The notes: generated by a model from the letters alone, not told the origin. A stretch of DNA of 64,000 bases from Antitrichia curtipendula (GCA_951230915.1 OX579633.1:51846029-51910028); one strand, 5' to 3'; shown: positions 45,215-59,159, counted from the stretch's first letter. Program-made: numbers and translations.

Positions 45215-48200
45215 CAATTGAGCATATCTGGAGTGCAAGTATGTTTGTGAGTGCAAAAAATTCTTTGTATGCATAAATAAATGTAGGGATTCCATAAATC
45301 TTTTAGAATATTATTTTCAAAAACAAAATTATTATGAATTTTCTAGGTGAAGATTCTATTCATCCTATACTAGCCATATAGATCATTCTATTTCTGACCA
45401 AGGGCTAGTTGCAGAATTGAGAGTCTCGTAGCCCAATCATAATTTGTCATTCTTGATCACTTACTCATCTCATACTTGCACGGAAATAGACCTCTCTATA
45501 TTGCCAAAAGGGGGGGGGAGATGTTGATTAGGAATGGATTGGCTTCTGTAGTAACAGTGAGGTTGCTTGACTAGTAATAATGAGGCTGCCGTACCCATAA
45601 AAGTTACTTTGTGACTCATTGCTTGTCTACTTGGAGAAGGTACACACAATTCTTTGAATTGCGCCACTCACTAGGCCTTAAATTGAGCCTTGAATTGGTG
45701 CACCAACCCATGCCACACATATGATTTTGGGTTGATGAAAATTCAATTGCATCTTTGTAAGATAATAAAAAATATTTGTAGAGTATAAAATGTCAAAAAC
45801 TTAGTAAAAGACAACCTAATTTCACTATTAAGTGGAGTGTAGCCTCTTATAATGCAAACTTGCATTTTGAATGAACAAATCTAAAATTCAAGTAATAGTA
45901 GGTGTTAAGGGTAGGTTTTGGTTTTCAAATGCTTATTTACATGTTGCATAGAGATGAAAAATCATCTTCATGCATTGATTTTTTTCTTAAGATTTAAGTG
46001 CAAGCAAGTCATTTAGGAAAAAGAAATGTCAAAATTCAAGATGTCCAAAATCTTGTCCCAATTGTTGTTTTTTGTGAAAATTTAGGTACTAATTATTTGA
46101 TTTACCTTTTCAATAGTAGAAAAAACTAGTGGATCATCTAGTCTTTGAACTTTTTAATATGAAAAGACAAGGCTATATGAAGTATGATTTCAATGGTTGC
46201 TATTATATGAGCCCATGAGTTTAGAAGTCTATACACTTATGTTATAGATGTCTTTATTATAGAATTTTGTATGATCATCATAATATAAACATGTTATAGA
46301 TACCTATTATATATATATATATATATATATATACACCTTCAATGGTTGTAGGATATCTACTTACGCATATGCTCAAGGCTCACAAGCCTACATTTTTATG
46401 CCCAAATACTAGCATTGTTGGTATGATTTTAGGCCATTTTTATCTCACACAATAATAAACAGGTTTCATGTGAGTTTATGCAAAAATTACATGTAAATTG
46501 GTGCATAAAATAAAATACGGTCCAAGCTATTGTTCTTTTAAGTTGCATTTTATAATGCATCGTCATGATTCTTGAAATCTTAGCTACTCCTTGGTTCTTT
46601 AGGGGTTAAGGGGCTAATCTTGAAGGCTTGAGTCCTAAATTGTATATTTTTTCTTTAACTTTTGTTCATTTGCAAAGACTTGTTTCAATAAATTAAACTT
46701 AGAATTTAGAATTTTTTCCATTGTCTCTTATAAAAATTATACTTTCTAATGTTACCTTCACCTTAACATCCTTACCATAAGATTTTGGAGTTACAAAGAA
46801 ATAAGCACAAATTTCCATACAAAAGTTTATGCAACCTAAAAAATCCTACAATTGGAAACAATATATTCTTTTGACCTATCAAATTGATCAAGGTGGGTCT
46901 TGCACACTTAGTTTGAAATTGACCTAACTGGTGGAAATATACATGCTCAAAAATCACAATGGAGTTTGAAACATTGTCCATTTTTGTAAAATGCATCCGT
47001 AAGCACCCAAAATCTTCAATTCTAGCAATAGTTGTTTTCCCCCATTTCTTTTCTCTTTTAAGGATTAACCCTTAAATGTTACAACCAACCAACTTCAATG
47101 TATTTTCAAAACTATTATATTTAAAGGTTGACTTATCAAAGTTGGTTTCCTCTTCATATGCTTATTGGCAACAATATTATACCTCTTTAATTGCACTTAT
47201 GAAAACTTTTACTGTTGATTAATGCTATTCTTCAATAATCTCTTGGATCTATTATATTATATGCGAACTATGTCACAATTTTCTCCACATAGTTTTTCAT
47301 TCATCCTTTTTTGGTAAATCCTAATGATCATATTTAGACAACTTTTCCATAAGTCCTTAATACTTGACAAAACCTCTTTGATGATAGTGTAATAGGTCCA
47401 TTCTAAGGTATGTACATCCATGATGAACATTGCCTCAAATGCAACATCTATATTTGGACCCAAAAGTGTCACAAGAATTTAAATGTTGATTACACAAGAT
47501 GTAAACAATCAAAATATGGGAGCCTGTGAGAGTCAAATGTTAGATTTTGGTACACTTAGAGACATTTAAAAATTTTGAACTTATTCATACAATGTTCAAA
47601 TAATACATACTAAAGTGTGTTGGAATCCTCTTCTAGTTGCCAATAAGATTTATGCAATATAATTTATGTTTTGCAATAGTAAATATGCTTAATTGAAATT
47701 ATAGGTGCTCTTACCATGGTTTGGATATAAAGTGGGAGGTCTTTAAAAGTGCTCGAGCTCTAAAAAACAACTTCTAATACATCTTTCTTTCTCATTGCAC
47801 CAACAATGTAAGAACACTGTACATTTTCGGATTTAATAAATACAAAAATAAAAAGCAACCGAAGGCCCCACTCCCGCCCTTCCCCATGCAACTGATGGAA
47901 AAAAATCATGCATTTTCAATTAATGATGAAAGCGTACAACTGGCTGACACCTACCCCACCCCACCCCCCCGAAAAAAATAGAAATCTAGAAAACTCGGGT
48001 CAACCAATGAGAATGACTGCTGATGGGGTGGGGACCATGCACGGCCAATCCGGGCCTGCGGGAACCCAGAGAGGCATAGGTGGCGTCTTGTAATTGGATT
48101 AGAAGTGTGGGGCGGGCATGCATGATGTGGCCCAGGGGAGGCAGTTTCTAGGGCAAGTTCCACTTCAGTCCCAATAATAATTGGAATTGGCCGGGTGTAT

Positions 48201-49251
48201 ATTTGTATAATAAATAATTCAGGTTTCACCATTATTCTGATTTTGGAAATACTAATAATAATAAAATATACACTGGGGGGGGAGGTGCACGCACTCCTCG
48301 TTGAGTTTCATCATATTCTCTAATATCACATCTTCGGTTTTCTCTGCGACAAAATTCGATAGGAAACGAACATAATATAACCATTGTTAACCGGCCTAAA
48401 ACATTCCCCGGCTTTGGAGGAGGGGATAATGCTTTCCTATATGCTTGGGAGTGAGCTTAGTTATAATTTGAAGGTGAGAATCATGGATTGGCTTAGAAGT
48501 TGCAACCAACTACTATAGTGTTATTGGTTGAGTAGAAAGTTACAAGAGAATCATTGGATGGATGATTATGGACTTTTCAGTCTCCTGATTTTGAGAGCTA
48601 CCTAGAATTAATTACGATTTTTTGTAATGCTTAGAGTTTCCATGAGGAGTATTTATTACCTATTATGTATGGTCGCACAAAACCGTCATTTTGTACTTGT
48701 ACAAAATCTTATTTTAATATGTTAATGTAGTCCAATTTCATGGTACCAAAATATAAAATGTAAATTTATATCAGAGAAACTATAAGCTATAAAAGAATTC
48801 TGGAATCTTTTAAAGATTGATGAGAAGCAATTGATTTCTTATTTCGGGCAGTTTTTTGCAAGGGACAAAACGTTAGAGTAGCTTTTATTCTTGAAATGAA
48901 TCCTTCCTTTCATTTTGGTCAATTGATACCTTAAAATTTATGAAACATCTAATTCTCTTTGTCTAGACTTTTCATCAAACTCTAAACAATCTACACCCTT
49001 GTTGAAAGAACAAACTCTAATTTAATTAGGTGTTTGCACCTTTATGTATACTAATGCCATTTTTAATCCCTTACCATCTTAGGGATTGTGGGTTAGAAGA
49101 ATAAGAAAGCAATGTGAAATTTTGGAGTTGCTTTCTTCTAAGTATAAAGTATTATTGTGAACAATTATAGGATCTTCTGGGTTTAGTTTTAAGGATTTGT
49201 ACCCTTTATAATTTGAAAGCAAATTGATTTTCAAAGGTTCATTTTTTCTTC

Positions 49252-50134
49252 TTAATCCCTAAAGGACTAAAGAGCCCACTTCGGGCTTTTTAAGAATTCA
49301 TGTAGACTCTATTGACTTCTCAATTTGTAAATTTTTAATGACTTTTTTAGGATGAATGCTTCTCATCATAATCTACACGTGAAACTTTGTTTCATGTTAG
49401 TCTTTTTTTTCCCTTAAAATTTCAATGTCAAATTGGGCAACAAAAAGAATATTCTAAAAAAATATTAATTATTTTTTTGAAATCTTACAGATTGATACCT
49501 ACTCAAAAAAAGTTGAACCATTGAATTTGAAATAATGAGGTAAAAGTTGTGAGGAGTTTTATTTTGTGGGCAATGAAGGTAAAAAAAACATATAAAGTTG
49601 TCTTTTGCTTTCAATTTTGAATTTTTTCAAATGAAAATAAAAATTAGTGACATTATTTTTGTACTAGAACATTGTCACCATTGAAATTAACAATTCTCAA
49701 ATTCTTCTAAAAATTATTAGCATATATATTATATCTTTCATTCAATAACTCCTTCCACTTTACAATTTAAAAAAAAATGAATATGAAATCTTTTAGTTTT
49801 TTAATTTTATTATGTATTTTCAACCCGTTTTCCAACGTATTGATCAAAATGCTCAAGTTATAGGACATATGGGTTTTTTTCCTTTAAATGTTGAAAGACA
49901 AAACTTCACCTAAAGGTGACAAAATATATTTTGAAGTTTAGGCACATTGAACTTGCAATTGGAGGGGATATTCACTCTAAAACTTGGAAACAATATACTT
50001 GAACAAATTAACCAAAGGATCATACAATTGGTTTTGTTAAAAAATAAATATTAATAATAAATTTGACCTTATTTTGGAGATGAGTATTCAAAGCAACTTT
50101 GGACCTCTAAACATGATGGCCATTTAGAGGTTAA
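49252..50134 (+). mobile_element. TTAA-bounded element
   Basis: Left end TTAATCCCTAAAGGACTAAA, right end CCATTTAGAGGTTAA, 883 bp. Contains GCCCACTTCGGGCTT subterminally and CACCATTGAAATTAACAATT, matching the block near 37035. Confidence 0.6.
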
Positions 50135-50469
50135 AAACAAAACTATGTAAAAAACAAACTATCCATTGAAATTACATTTTTAGACAATTCACATGTATGA
50201 ATATAGTAGTTAAGCAATAAATCTACCATTTGAAGAACAAATGTTGTTCAAGTGTAAATGTTGCTTTTGTTTTTTCTCTTCTATCTTTTCTTGTCTCTCT
50301 CTTCTCCCCCCAAGGGATAGATCCTTGCTAGTAGTTAAAATTTGTTGGCTCTCTAGATGATAGTTGGAAAAAAGCTACCAAGGGGTAGGAGGATGTAAGA
50401 GAAGTTAAGTCTAGTGAATTGTGAGGGTTTTTAAATCCTAGGCACTTGAAGTCCTATTGATGTTGAACT

Positions 50470-51437
50470 TTAATCCCTATAGAACCAAGTATTTGTTCAA
50501 CATACGCAAGAAATCTTGAGTAGCTTCTGACAAAGTCATTTTTGGTTGGATGTTCATGAAATTAGGACACAATGAATGAAAATGTACCTCCTTGGTGAAT
50601 TTTTTTTCCAATTGGGTGCTTGGATAAAAAATTATGTTGCCTTGAACTTTTGGGACAGCTTAGGCAATTTCAAAATCTTTTGGGATTTTTTTTGTTAAAA
50701 AGCTCATCAACTTTTGAAAATTTGGCATGTACGTAACTAATAAAATATGGTATACAATTGTCCAAAAAACCCAAAAAATATTAGTCTTTAAATCTGATTC
50801 TAAAAGGAGTCAAACTTTGTTAGCTATGTTGGGGCGGTTTCAAGAAGAAACATTTTTTCTCTAAGTAAACTTCAAGTCCTATTATCTTACAATTTGTGAA
50901 GTCAAAAATTTTGAAGTTTTTTGCACATATTTCAGATGTTTGTCTCTAAATTTACACCATCCGGATTTCAAATAAGAAATTTCTTCATTGCACAAGAAAC
51001 CATCAAAAAATGACTCATGTATTGTCAATTCCCTTAACCTCCTTGCATTGCAAGGTGATTTAGTATAAGCTAAACATTTTAGATGCTTCAAAATTTTTGT
51101 ACAAGTGAATCTAATAGCATATAGTTATGAATGGTAAAAATCCTCAATCTTTTGTAGAGCAAAAATAATACTCCAAGAGGGACCGAAGTTTGTTGACCTT
51201 GTTTCGCAAGAATGAAAAAAAGTTTTTTTTCTCACTTCAAATGTTATAATCTTTCAATCCCCGTAGTCAAACAGGTTGAAATTATTTCCATACTCTAGTC
51301 AATAACTTTTTTTCAATTTTGTATAGTTGAAGTTTGTTTTTTTTAAATTGAAGTTTTTTTTTTTTAATAATATACCAAATAATCACAGTTTTTGACAATG
51401 TCTCCTTGGAAAAGACCCTTGGTCTTTTAGGGGTTAG
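50470..51437 (+). mobile_element. TTAA-bounded element
   Basis: Left end TTAATCCCTATAGAACC, right end GGTCTTTTAGGGGTTAG, 968 bp. Right-half blocks such as ATCTTTCAATCCCCGTAGTC and CCCTTGGTCTTTT correspond to the family right end. The left half is poorly conserved. Confidence 0.55.
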
Positions 51438-51477
51438 GTGGAATTATACTATCTCATATTTCTTTATATATGGTTTT

Positions 51478-52090
51478 TTTTTCCTCTCTCTTTTCCGGAT
51501 TTTTTTGTAGTATTATGAGTTGTAGATCATGATTTGTGATTTTCTAAAGTTGAGTAGAAAAATGAAGTGGCAGAACAATGATTGCCTCTATAAATCAGAA
51601 CTTGATGCAAAGATAATTTCAAAACCTCCATCTAATATTTTTCCTAGATAGATTTTTTTCCCCCTTCAATTGGTTGTTTTTTGGCATTGTAAGTCATAGA
51701 TCATTAGTTATGATTTTCTAAAGCTAAGTATGATTTTGAAGTGATAGAATGACAATTGCCACTAAAGTCAAATCTCAATGCAAGGATAATCTCAAACCTC
51801 TTGTCTTATATTTTTCTAGATAGATTTTTTGTTTCTCTCTCTTTGTTGGTTCTTTTGTGGCATTCCGAGTTTTAAATCATTAGTTCTACTTTTCTACAAT
51901 TTAATAGGATATCAAAGTGGCAGAACGACAATTGCTGGTAGAGGTCAAATCTTGAGGCAAGTATGATTCTAAATTCTCCATTTAATATTTTTACTTATTA
52001 GATATCTTTTTTTTTCTCTTGACACATTGTTTTATTGCATTTTGATTTATGGATAGTTAGCTATGAATTTCTAAAGTTGAAGAAAAAATT
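51478..52090 (+). repeat. tandem repeat of about 175 bp, 3.5 copies
   Basis: Units start near 51480, 51657, 51828 and 52008. Each shows a T/C-rich tract, GTGGCATT-like sequence, ATCATTAGTTATGATTTTCTA, AAGTGGCAGAACGACAATTG, AAATCT.GATGCAAG, CTCCATCTAATATTTTTCCT, then AGATAGATTTTT. Divergence is about 20-30 percent between units by eye. Confidence 0.75.
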
Positions 52091-53583
52091 AACTAAGGCA
52101 GTTTGAATGGTATAAACCTTTAGGATGGACCCGAGGATGGAGTCCATTGCTTGGAGGTAGTTGTTTTCACACTCACCGTGCTAGATCTTGGTACAAATCC
52201 TCTCAAGGGTTTGAAAATTGCCACAATGATTGATGACGTTATGTTGTAGGCTTTCAAACATGTCACTATGTTTTTTTATGTATATAGTCAATGTTTCTCT
52301 TTGTTGTGTGATATATTATGCTTAGAAATGAGAGTATGCTTACAAATAAGTTCTACTAGATTGTTTTCAAATCTTTTAGACATCACTGTAAAGAGGATAG
52401 GCAATGTTGATCAACATTTTAATTCAAACATAGAAATGTGAAATGACCTTGGTTAGAGCAAAATGCCAACTACATTGCATAGTGTTGGTATAGTAGCTTT
52501 GGCTCCAAAATAGCCTTGGAAAAATACTAGCTACATTATGTAGTGTTAATATAGTATTTGATGGAAAGCCAATTCACATTTCCATATTTTAAATGGGATT
52601 TTCATCAAAATTGATTATTATTATTTTAATCAAAATGGGCTTAGGTACACCAATAAAATTTTCTTCTACATAAATAATGTGATATGTAAATTATAGAAAT
52701 ATCAAAATTAGCCTACCATTTGAGGATAAGTGTCACATAGACTGTCACATATTGTTCACATATGATGTTGAGAGGAAATATGTTAATAAATTCAATATTG
52801 TAGTTGTCATCATATTAGGTTGAATCTAAATAATTAAAAAATATTCTTTATCATTACAATATAATTAGGGCCCCATTGGAAATTGGAAGCACTTGGGAAT
52901 AATAATGCAAATATTTACACAAGTGAAATCTCTTAGTAAAGCAATGCGCCAAGGAATGGCGCCCAAGTCTACACCAAAGATGGAGGGAAAGCTGATCTGG
53001 CAATTTGCTAACCAAGAAAGATGAAGCGCATTGGGAAAGAGAAAAAATGTTGCTTGGGCAATTATATTCTAATCAAATGTTGGATGGTGTGCATTCAAAA
53101 TGATTTTAGTTGTTGATTGAATTTTTAGATTGCCCGCCTACAACCTTATCTGCATTATTTTTTGAAGGAAAAGCAGACTTCTTTAGGCTTCATTTTGCTC
53201 CTAATGACAATGTACCATATGCCTAGTTTGAATTTAAACTCTGCTCATGAGACCCCATTATAGAACAAAGGATATCATATTTTGAAAATTATTTAGCAAA
53301 CTTGAAGTTACTAAGTACTTTGACAATAGGACAATCCTATTTTTTCACTTGTGCTCAATGAAATTTTGTGTGGTGATATGGAAAGCTACTTTTTCAAGTC
53401 TAATACGTATTTTGGACATTCACCAACTTCGTGAACACATAGAAGGTGACCTAAGTAGAACATCCACTATGTAGATGTCATATAAATACAACAACAACAT
53501 GGCTTGGTTGAGTCCTTTCAAAATGATTTAATAACCTCTTCAATGTTACCGTTACCAATTGTTGGAAATTTGCGGGTTCTATA

Positions 53584-53767
53584 CACTAGAAGAAACCTGT
53601 GTTTTTTTTTACGTTCAAAATTTGGACGTCCACTTTTTTGGACATCAAACATAACATTAGGATGCTAATTTTGACATCAAAGCTAGCATCCTAATGTTAT
53701 GTTTGATGTCCAAAAAAGCGGATGTCCAAATTTTGGATGTAAAAAAAAACACAGGTTTCTTCTAGTG
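53584..53767. mobile_element. CACTA-type hairpin MITE with 3 bp target duplication
   Basis: Ends CACTAGAAGAAACCTGTG and CACAGGTTTCTTCTAGTG, with near-perfect complementarity over about 80 bases per arm (CATCAAACATAACATTAGGA against its inverse) and a short loop near 53676. Flanked by ATA on both sides (53581-53583 and 53768-53770). CACTA termini with a 3 bp duplication match the CACTA (En/Spm) superfamily. High arm identity suggests recent origin. Confidence 0.85.
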
Positions 53768-54545
53768 ATATTTGGCGACCTCTAGCCAAATTTTGGTCGC
53801 ATTTTTTTATATGGGCCAAAACCATGCAACAAATCTCAATTTCATGGCACATTGATTGCACTTTGAGTGCTCTAAGACAGGCTTTGTCTTCCACTTCAAC
53901 CAAATGCATCATGCCACTCTACCAGCCATGAGTTGCCAAGGGAGAAGTACCTATTTCGGACAACCTTCATGTCATGGCTTTTTAGGTTGACCTATTCTGG
54001 ACAATAGTTGGATGCACTATGTTTGTACCTTCTCGTCCCCTCATCTCTCTTGCCTCCTTGCTTAGGAAGAAGTGCCAAAGCAAACAAAAATAGGTGAGTA
54101 TATGAGACCAGAATGGGTCCCAATGAAAAATCAGCATTTATATTGAATAAAAGATTCATTCTTGGGAAAAAAAATATTATTTTTATTTTTTGCATTCTTC
54201 CTTATCCTTATGTTGCACACATTGAGCTCAATTTCTCAACAAATATTCCCATATCGTACATGCTGAAATGCTTAAGTTATCAGGAGCACGTACTTGTACC
54301 TTAGACTCAAAAGCGCGCACAACTTGTACTGCTGTTGCTGCATTAGAGAGATGGGCACCTCACCTCATCCAATTTGTTGGCCCCCTCCTGAGTCATGACC
54401 ACTGTGAATCCCATATTTGGTGCGCTATCCATTGATGATGCTCCAAGTTCGTGGACAACTAAAACCCTCTCGAACTTAAGAATCTATGACCTGGAGAGAT
54501 TTATATATCGTAATGTACGGCCAACAAAGATCCCCTACAGCCACG

Positions 54546-54824
54546 AGGTAGGTACACCCAAATGTGCCACTGACCTTAAACCGCCATCTACACTGTGTGT
54601 ACATCTCCAAAATCAATTGTGTACCTAGGGCATGTGGAAGAAATGCTTTTAGAACCAAACTTTGTTCCTTAATAACTTTTGCATACAATGTCCAAATACC
54701 ATGTTCTCTGGTGCATTGAAACCTCCTTTCACTTGCCTACAAGAGCATATGAAAAAAATTGACCAGTCTAACGACAGTACCTAGGCTCAGTAGCAAAAAG
54801 TGGCGGTTTTGGGTGTACCTACCT
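54546..54824 (+). mobile_element. AGGTAGGTACACCC miniature element
   Basis: Ends AGGTAGGTACACCCAAATG and TTTTGGGTGTACCTACCT are inverse, 279 bp. The inner GAACCAAACTTTGTTCCTTA recurs reversed at 55582-55901. No clear target duplication seen. Confidence 0.7.
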
Positions 54825-55581
54825 TAGTACCTCCAATTAGGACGGGGTGGGGTGGGTTTAGTGCCAGATTGCACCAGAAAAAAATAATTTGGCTAAAAAA
54901 TGGCAAAAATATTGAATTGTTTTTTGTCAAAAAACTTTGAAATACAATAAAATCTAGGATGAAATCGCCAGATTATGGATGAAAAACAGAATTAGAGACA
55001 TGTGGTATGTGCAAATGTGATATTTCCTATTTTATATATGGTTGAATGCTGAAATTTGGAGCACCAATATAAATATTTTATATCGCCACCTTGGCACTTC
55101 ATAAAAAAACAAAAAACAAAAGCCCTGTCCCAAATGCACCCCTCAACCGTCGGTCCCTTCCTAGACTCCATTGATAATGCAATTTTTTTTTAATGAGTTC
55201 CCAGACTGCTGGCCTTGTCGTGCAATGACCATAATCTAAGAAGAGAGAATCTAATACTGCCACCTGCGGTACAGCTCTTGCAGAACTCCGGCTCGGTACT
55301 TGGTACCACCAACAGCATATAATAGCAAGAGGACGGACACGTTGGTAATCACATATGGTATTATGGTAGCTTTGGAAAATTGGGAAAATTGGGAAATTGG
55401 GAAGTTGGTCCGTTGGTCGGTCCTGCAAACTGGAGTTAAGTTGCACAACTAGATTCCGACATTCAAGTGCTCACTCATGTGTGATGGTTGAGTTCCCTTC
55501 CCCTGTACAGTCCTGTACTCAAGAATCTAAGAGCACCTCCCCCTTCCATGATTTCAATCGGTACTGGAATCGTCTCATCCA

Positions 55582-55901
55582 TTAACCCTGAAAAGGTGTG
55601 TACACCGAAAACCACCATTTTTTTTGCTTTTTAATTTTTTTTCCCCTTCTTCTGCTGTGCCAAGTCGCTGTTATTAGACACTGCTCAAATTTTCATTGAT
55701 TTTTCTTGTTGGGAAGTGGAAAAAGGTTCCAATGCACCAAAGAACATGACATCTGAATACCATATGTAAAAGTTATGAAGGAACAAAGTTTGGTTTTCAA
55801 AATAGTTTCTTGCACATTGGACTGGTACGTAATTAATATTAAAGATGTACACAAAGTAATAAAGGAGTGTCGGTGGCACATTTGAGGTGCCCCCACCTTA
55901 A
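55582..55901 (-). mobile_element. AGGTAGGTACACCC family relative with TTAA flanks
   Basis: Runs from TTAACCCTGAAAAGGTGTG to GTGCCCCCACCTTAA. It carries, in reverse, the block GGAACAAAGTTTGGTTTT and ACCATATGTAAAAGTTATG seen in 54546-54824. The TTAA at both ends suggests a TTAA-targeting enzyme also for this family. Confidence 0.55.
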
Positions 55902-56060
55902 CAGCCACACGTCAATGTTTGGGGAAGAACTGCTTACTTAGTTCTTTGTTAGCCGATGGAATTGAAAACTGAAAATTTAGGGAAAATTTTTTGGGAAAAA
56001 ATCTATAAATTTTTTCTATCTAAAGTTAAAAATAGAAGGAAAAAAAATTAGATTCAATCT

Positions 56061-56992
56061 TTAACCCCTAAAGGACCATTGTCCCCTCGGGGGACAAATG
56101 GGTTTTCGGGCAGGTACCTACGAGCTGAAATTTTCTCCTGATTTTTTGAAACTTTTTTTGGAGGTAGAAAATCTGATTAGCTTTATGGGAATATAATTTT
56201 TTTCACAATCGGTGCCCGGGAAAAAAAGTTATGCCCAAATAAGCTCAAAACAGGGGTCGAGGGGCAGCAAAAAAAATTTACAATTTTTTTTTTTTTTTTT
56301 TCTAATTTTTTTTTCTTGTAGATTATATTTTTGTCTATCTGAAAAGCTTTGATTCATTTCATTTGGATTTTTTATGAGAATGTTATGGACAAGCTTGTTT
56401 TTCGGGCACTTAGAGCATCTTCCTGAAAAAATAACTTGTAGGATTCATTTCTGAATGTAATTTTTATAATTTTTCAAAAAAAAAAGTTCCATAAGGTTTA
56501 GTTTTTTTGCTAGAACTATCTCACCATTGGGATTAGTGATTTTTAATTCCATATAAAAGATATTAATATTTTAGATTTTCTTTCTATCTTGTATCTACTT
56601 CTACTTAACAATTTCTTTAATAATGAAAATTAAGTTTTTTTGGATTTTCTTTTTTCCCCTAGACTCTCAACTCAATTCTCCACTATAAAGATTAAAAGCT
56701 CAAAACTCTGTAGTGCAAAATATTTAAGTTAAAAATGTTCAAAGTCATAAAATCTAGTCCCGCAGTGTGCTGAAAAACTTGTTTTTTTCACTTTAAACGC
56801 AGATATCTTGCAATTTGTGCGGTCAAAAATTCTGAAATTTTTTCCATACATTTTCATACTAGTTAGGTATAAGATCCTACGGTTAAATGTGAAAAAAAAA
56901 AAAAAAATTCAATTTTTTTTACTCTTTGCTATAGAAATGGCAGTTTTGAGTGTTTTTTGGCAAAAAAATGGCCTTGGTCCTTTAGGGGTTAA
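56061..56992 (+). mobile_element. TTAA-bounded element, best-preserved copy of the CCCCTCGGGGGAC subfamily
   Basis: TTAACCCCTAAAGGACC at the left and GGTCCTTTAGGGGTTAA at the right are perfect 17-base inverses, 932 bp. A subterminal palindrome GTCCCCTCGGGGGAC follows the left end. Inner blocks: AGTTATGCCCAAATAAGC, GAATGTTATGGACAAGCTTG, CACCATTGGGATTAGTG and TATCTTGCAATTTGTGCGG. No frame over 70 codons. TTAA plus ends starting CCC is the piggyBac pattern. Confidence 0.85.
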
Positions 56993-58177
56993 GAAACGAG
57001 TTCAATATGGGAATTAACAAAAAAATATAGATGGCAAAACTCAAATATCAAAGGTCACAGGTTGACTCAAGATTTTATGAATTTCAAAGATTTATGATAA
57101 AGTAGACCTTAATAGATAAATTTGATAATTTTTTTTGAATAATGTTTGTCTATTGATAATTATAGATTACATCTAAATTATTAATTATTCCCAAATCATC
57201 ATCAATAATTTTATATGATACAAAAAAATAAAAATAATGAATATTTCAAATTTTTATTACGGACAATGTTTCGATATTTGTTTAATGATTTTTTTATTAT
57301 AAAACTTGAAATATAAAACTCTAACTGTGATAAATTTTTCAAATTTGTTTTTCAATTATAGAGTCAAAATTCTCCCTAATAATAATTTTGATGCAAGAAA
57401 GTCATACAATACTTTAACTTAAGAATCTATAGAATATTCACATAGATTATTGTTTTTTTAATTTACAATGAAATAAAAATATTGGATAATTAACATAATA
57501 TATATTTACAAATTGAATGGATGTAATAACAACTCCAAGTGAATGAAATCATTCTTTTTGTCAAATGTCCTCTTTAAGGACATTTTGAACTTTAGGGTTA
57601 ATATCCCAATAAGGTAGGAGATGCTTAAAATCTCCCAAGCTGTAAAAGTGACTTTGAACACAAAAATAAATATTGGAGTTTTTGAATGGATAAATTGTGA
57701 ACATTATTATTTTTTAAACAAACCGTGACAATTAAAAATAAGAGAAAGAAACAAATTAGAACCACAGCTAGAGGCTTTCAATCTATTTTTTTGTTGTCAA
57801 TTTGCAGCTATGATGGTTTAGACATTTATAAAGCTTTGAGTTTTTTCTTTGATGCTTGTGTGATCTTTGATTCTCCTTTGGTGGAGTGAAAGTCGCTTGA
57901 CTACTTCTATCTTTTCAGATTACTTTTTCATTCACTAAACAATAACATAGAGTTAACTTCTTCGTAGGGTTCTTGAATGACTAAAGACTCTTCTGGTTGA
58001 CAAAAACAAATAGTCAACTTCTACATGGGGCTCTTAAAGGACTAAGGATTTCTTAAAACAACAGCATGGGCTAAGGAAACCATCTTTGCCTAGTGCATAA
58101 TACACCATGACGTGCTTCAATATTAGATGCCACATCATCTAATGTATTACTAAAATTGGAGTAGAAGGAACATAATG

Positions 58178-58223
58178 CTTTTAGAGCCCTATACCATTTT
58201 AGCTTAAAAAATTATAACTAATT
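58178..58223 (-). mobile_element. GGTAACAGG family fragment, reversed
   Basis: AGAGCCCTATACCATTTTAG plus the following AATTATAACTAATTCTAC is the reverse of the inner block of the 32619 unit. Confidence 0.5.
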
Positions 58224-58258
58224 CTACAAATGTCCTCCACAAATAAATTGACTTTAAT

Positions 58259-59159
58259 TTAACCCCTAAAGGACCGGCATACGTTTTTTGGCAACATAGA
58301 AATTTTGAGTAGGTACGTGTGACTAGGGATTTGCATCTTTTAGGCTAAAATTTTAATAGAAGGTGGGGACAAGGAATATCTTTTATATGCACTAAATTTC
58401 ATGGCATTTGGAAATATGAGTAAAAAATTATGGCCTAATATGTGTGTGTTTTTGTAAAAGGGCAATCCGGCATATTTTTTAAAATCATTTTTCTTTTTTA
58501 AAATTTGAAATTGTTTTTATTTATTTATATATATGTAAAAAACTTTTAATCATTCCATTTTGATCAATGAATCAAAATTTATGTGGAGTTTTAGTTTGCA
58601 GATAGTTATAGATTTTCTACTCTAAAATGAACTCTGAAGTTTTTTATTTTACTCAATTTTCAATTTTTTTTGAAAAAATAAAATGATGGATGTAGATTGT
58701 TTATTACAACATTACAACTTTTGGGATTGGCATTTTTCAATTCTATAAATAAATGTTCTCTTCTTCTTTCTACTTGCTATTTTTTTTCTACATGTTGTAC
58801 AATTCCAAATGATCTAAAAAATTTCAGGCCTAAAGCCAACTTGCCTTGAAGAATGAATCCAAATAAGCACCACCATTTGGGATATTTTTCATACAATTGT
58901 GATCTTGTGAAGTGCAACTGCCCGACTTTTTGCACAGACCCCCAAAGGATTTTTGTCACTTCAAATGCTAATATTTTGCAATCTACACGATGGAAATTTC
59001 TGAAAATTTCCCCACATCTTTTCAAACCGGTGTACTACAAGTTCCTATATTTATATGTGTCCAGAAATGTTTTTTTTTTAATAATTTGATGCATGTACTA
59101 AAAGTGGCAGTTTGGGAGTGTTTTTGGTGAAAATATAGTCACCGTCCTTTAAGGGATAA
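58259..59159 (+). mobile_element. TTAA-bounded element, GTTTTTTGGCAACA subfamily
   Basis: Left end TTAACCCCTAAAGGACCGGC, right end CCGTCCTTTAAGGGATAA (TTAA mutated), 901 bp. Shares GTTTTTTGGCAACATAG, TTTTGGGATTGGCATTTTTC and CAATCTACACGATGGAAATT with 40688-41638. Confidence 0.8.

Noticed and set aside
56061..56992. Telomeric origin of the TTAACCCCTAAAGG ends
   Set aside because: The motif resembles the plant telomere heptamer, but it occurs once per end, inverted, at a fixed distance of about 0.9 kb, which fits transposon termini instead.
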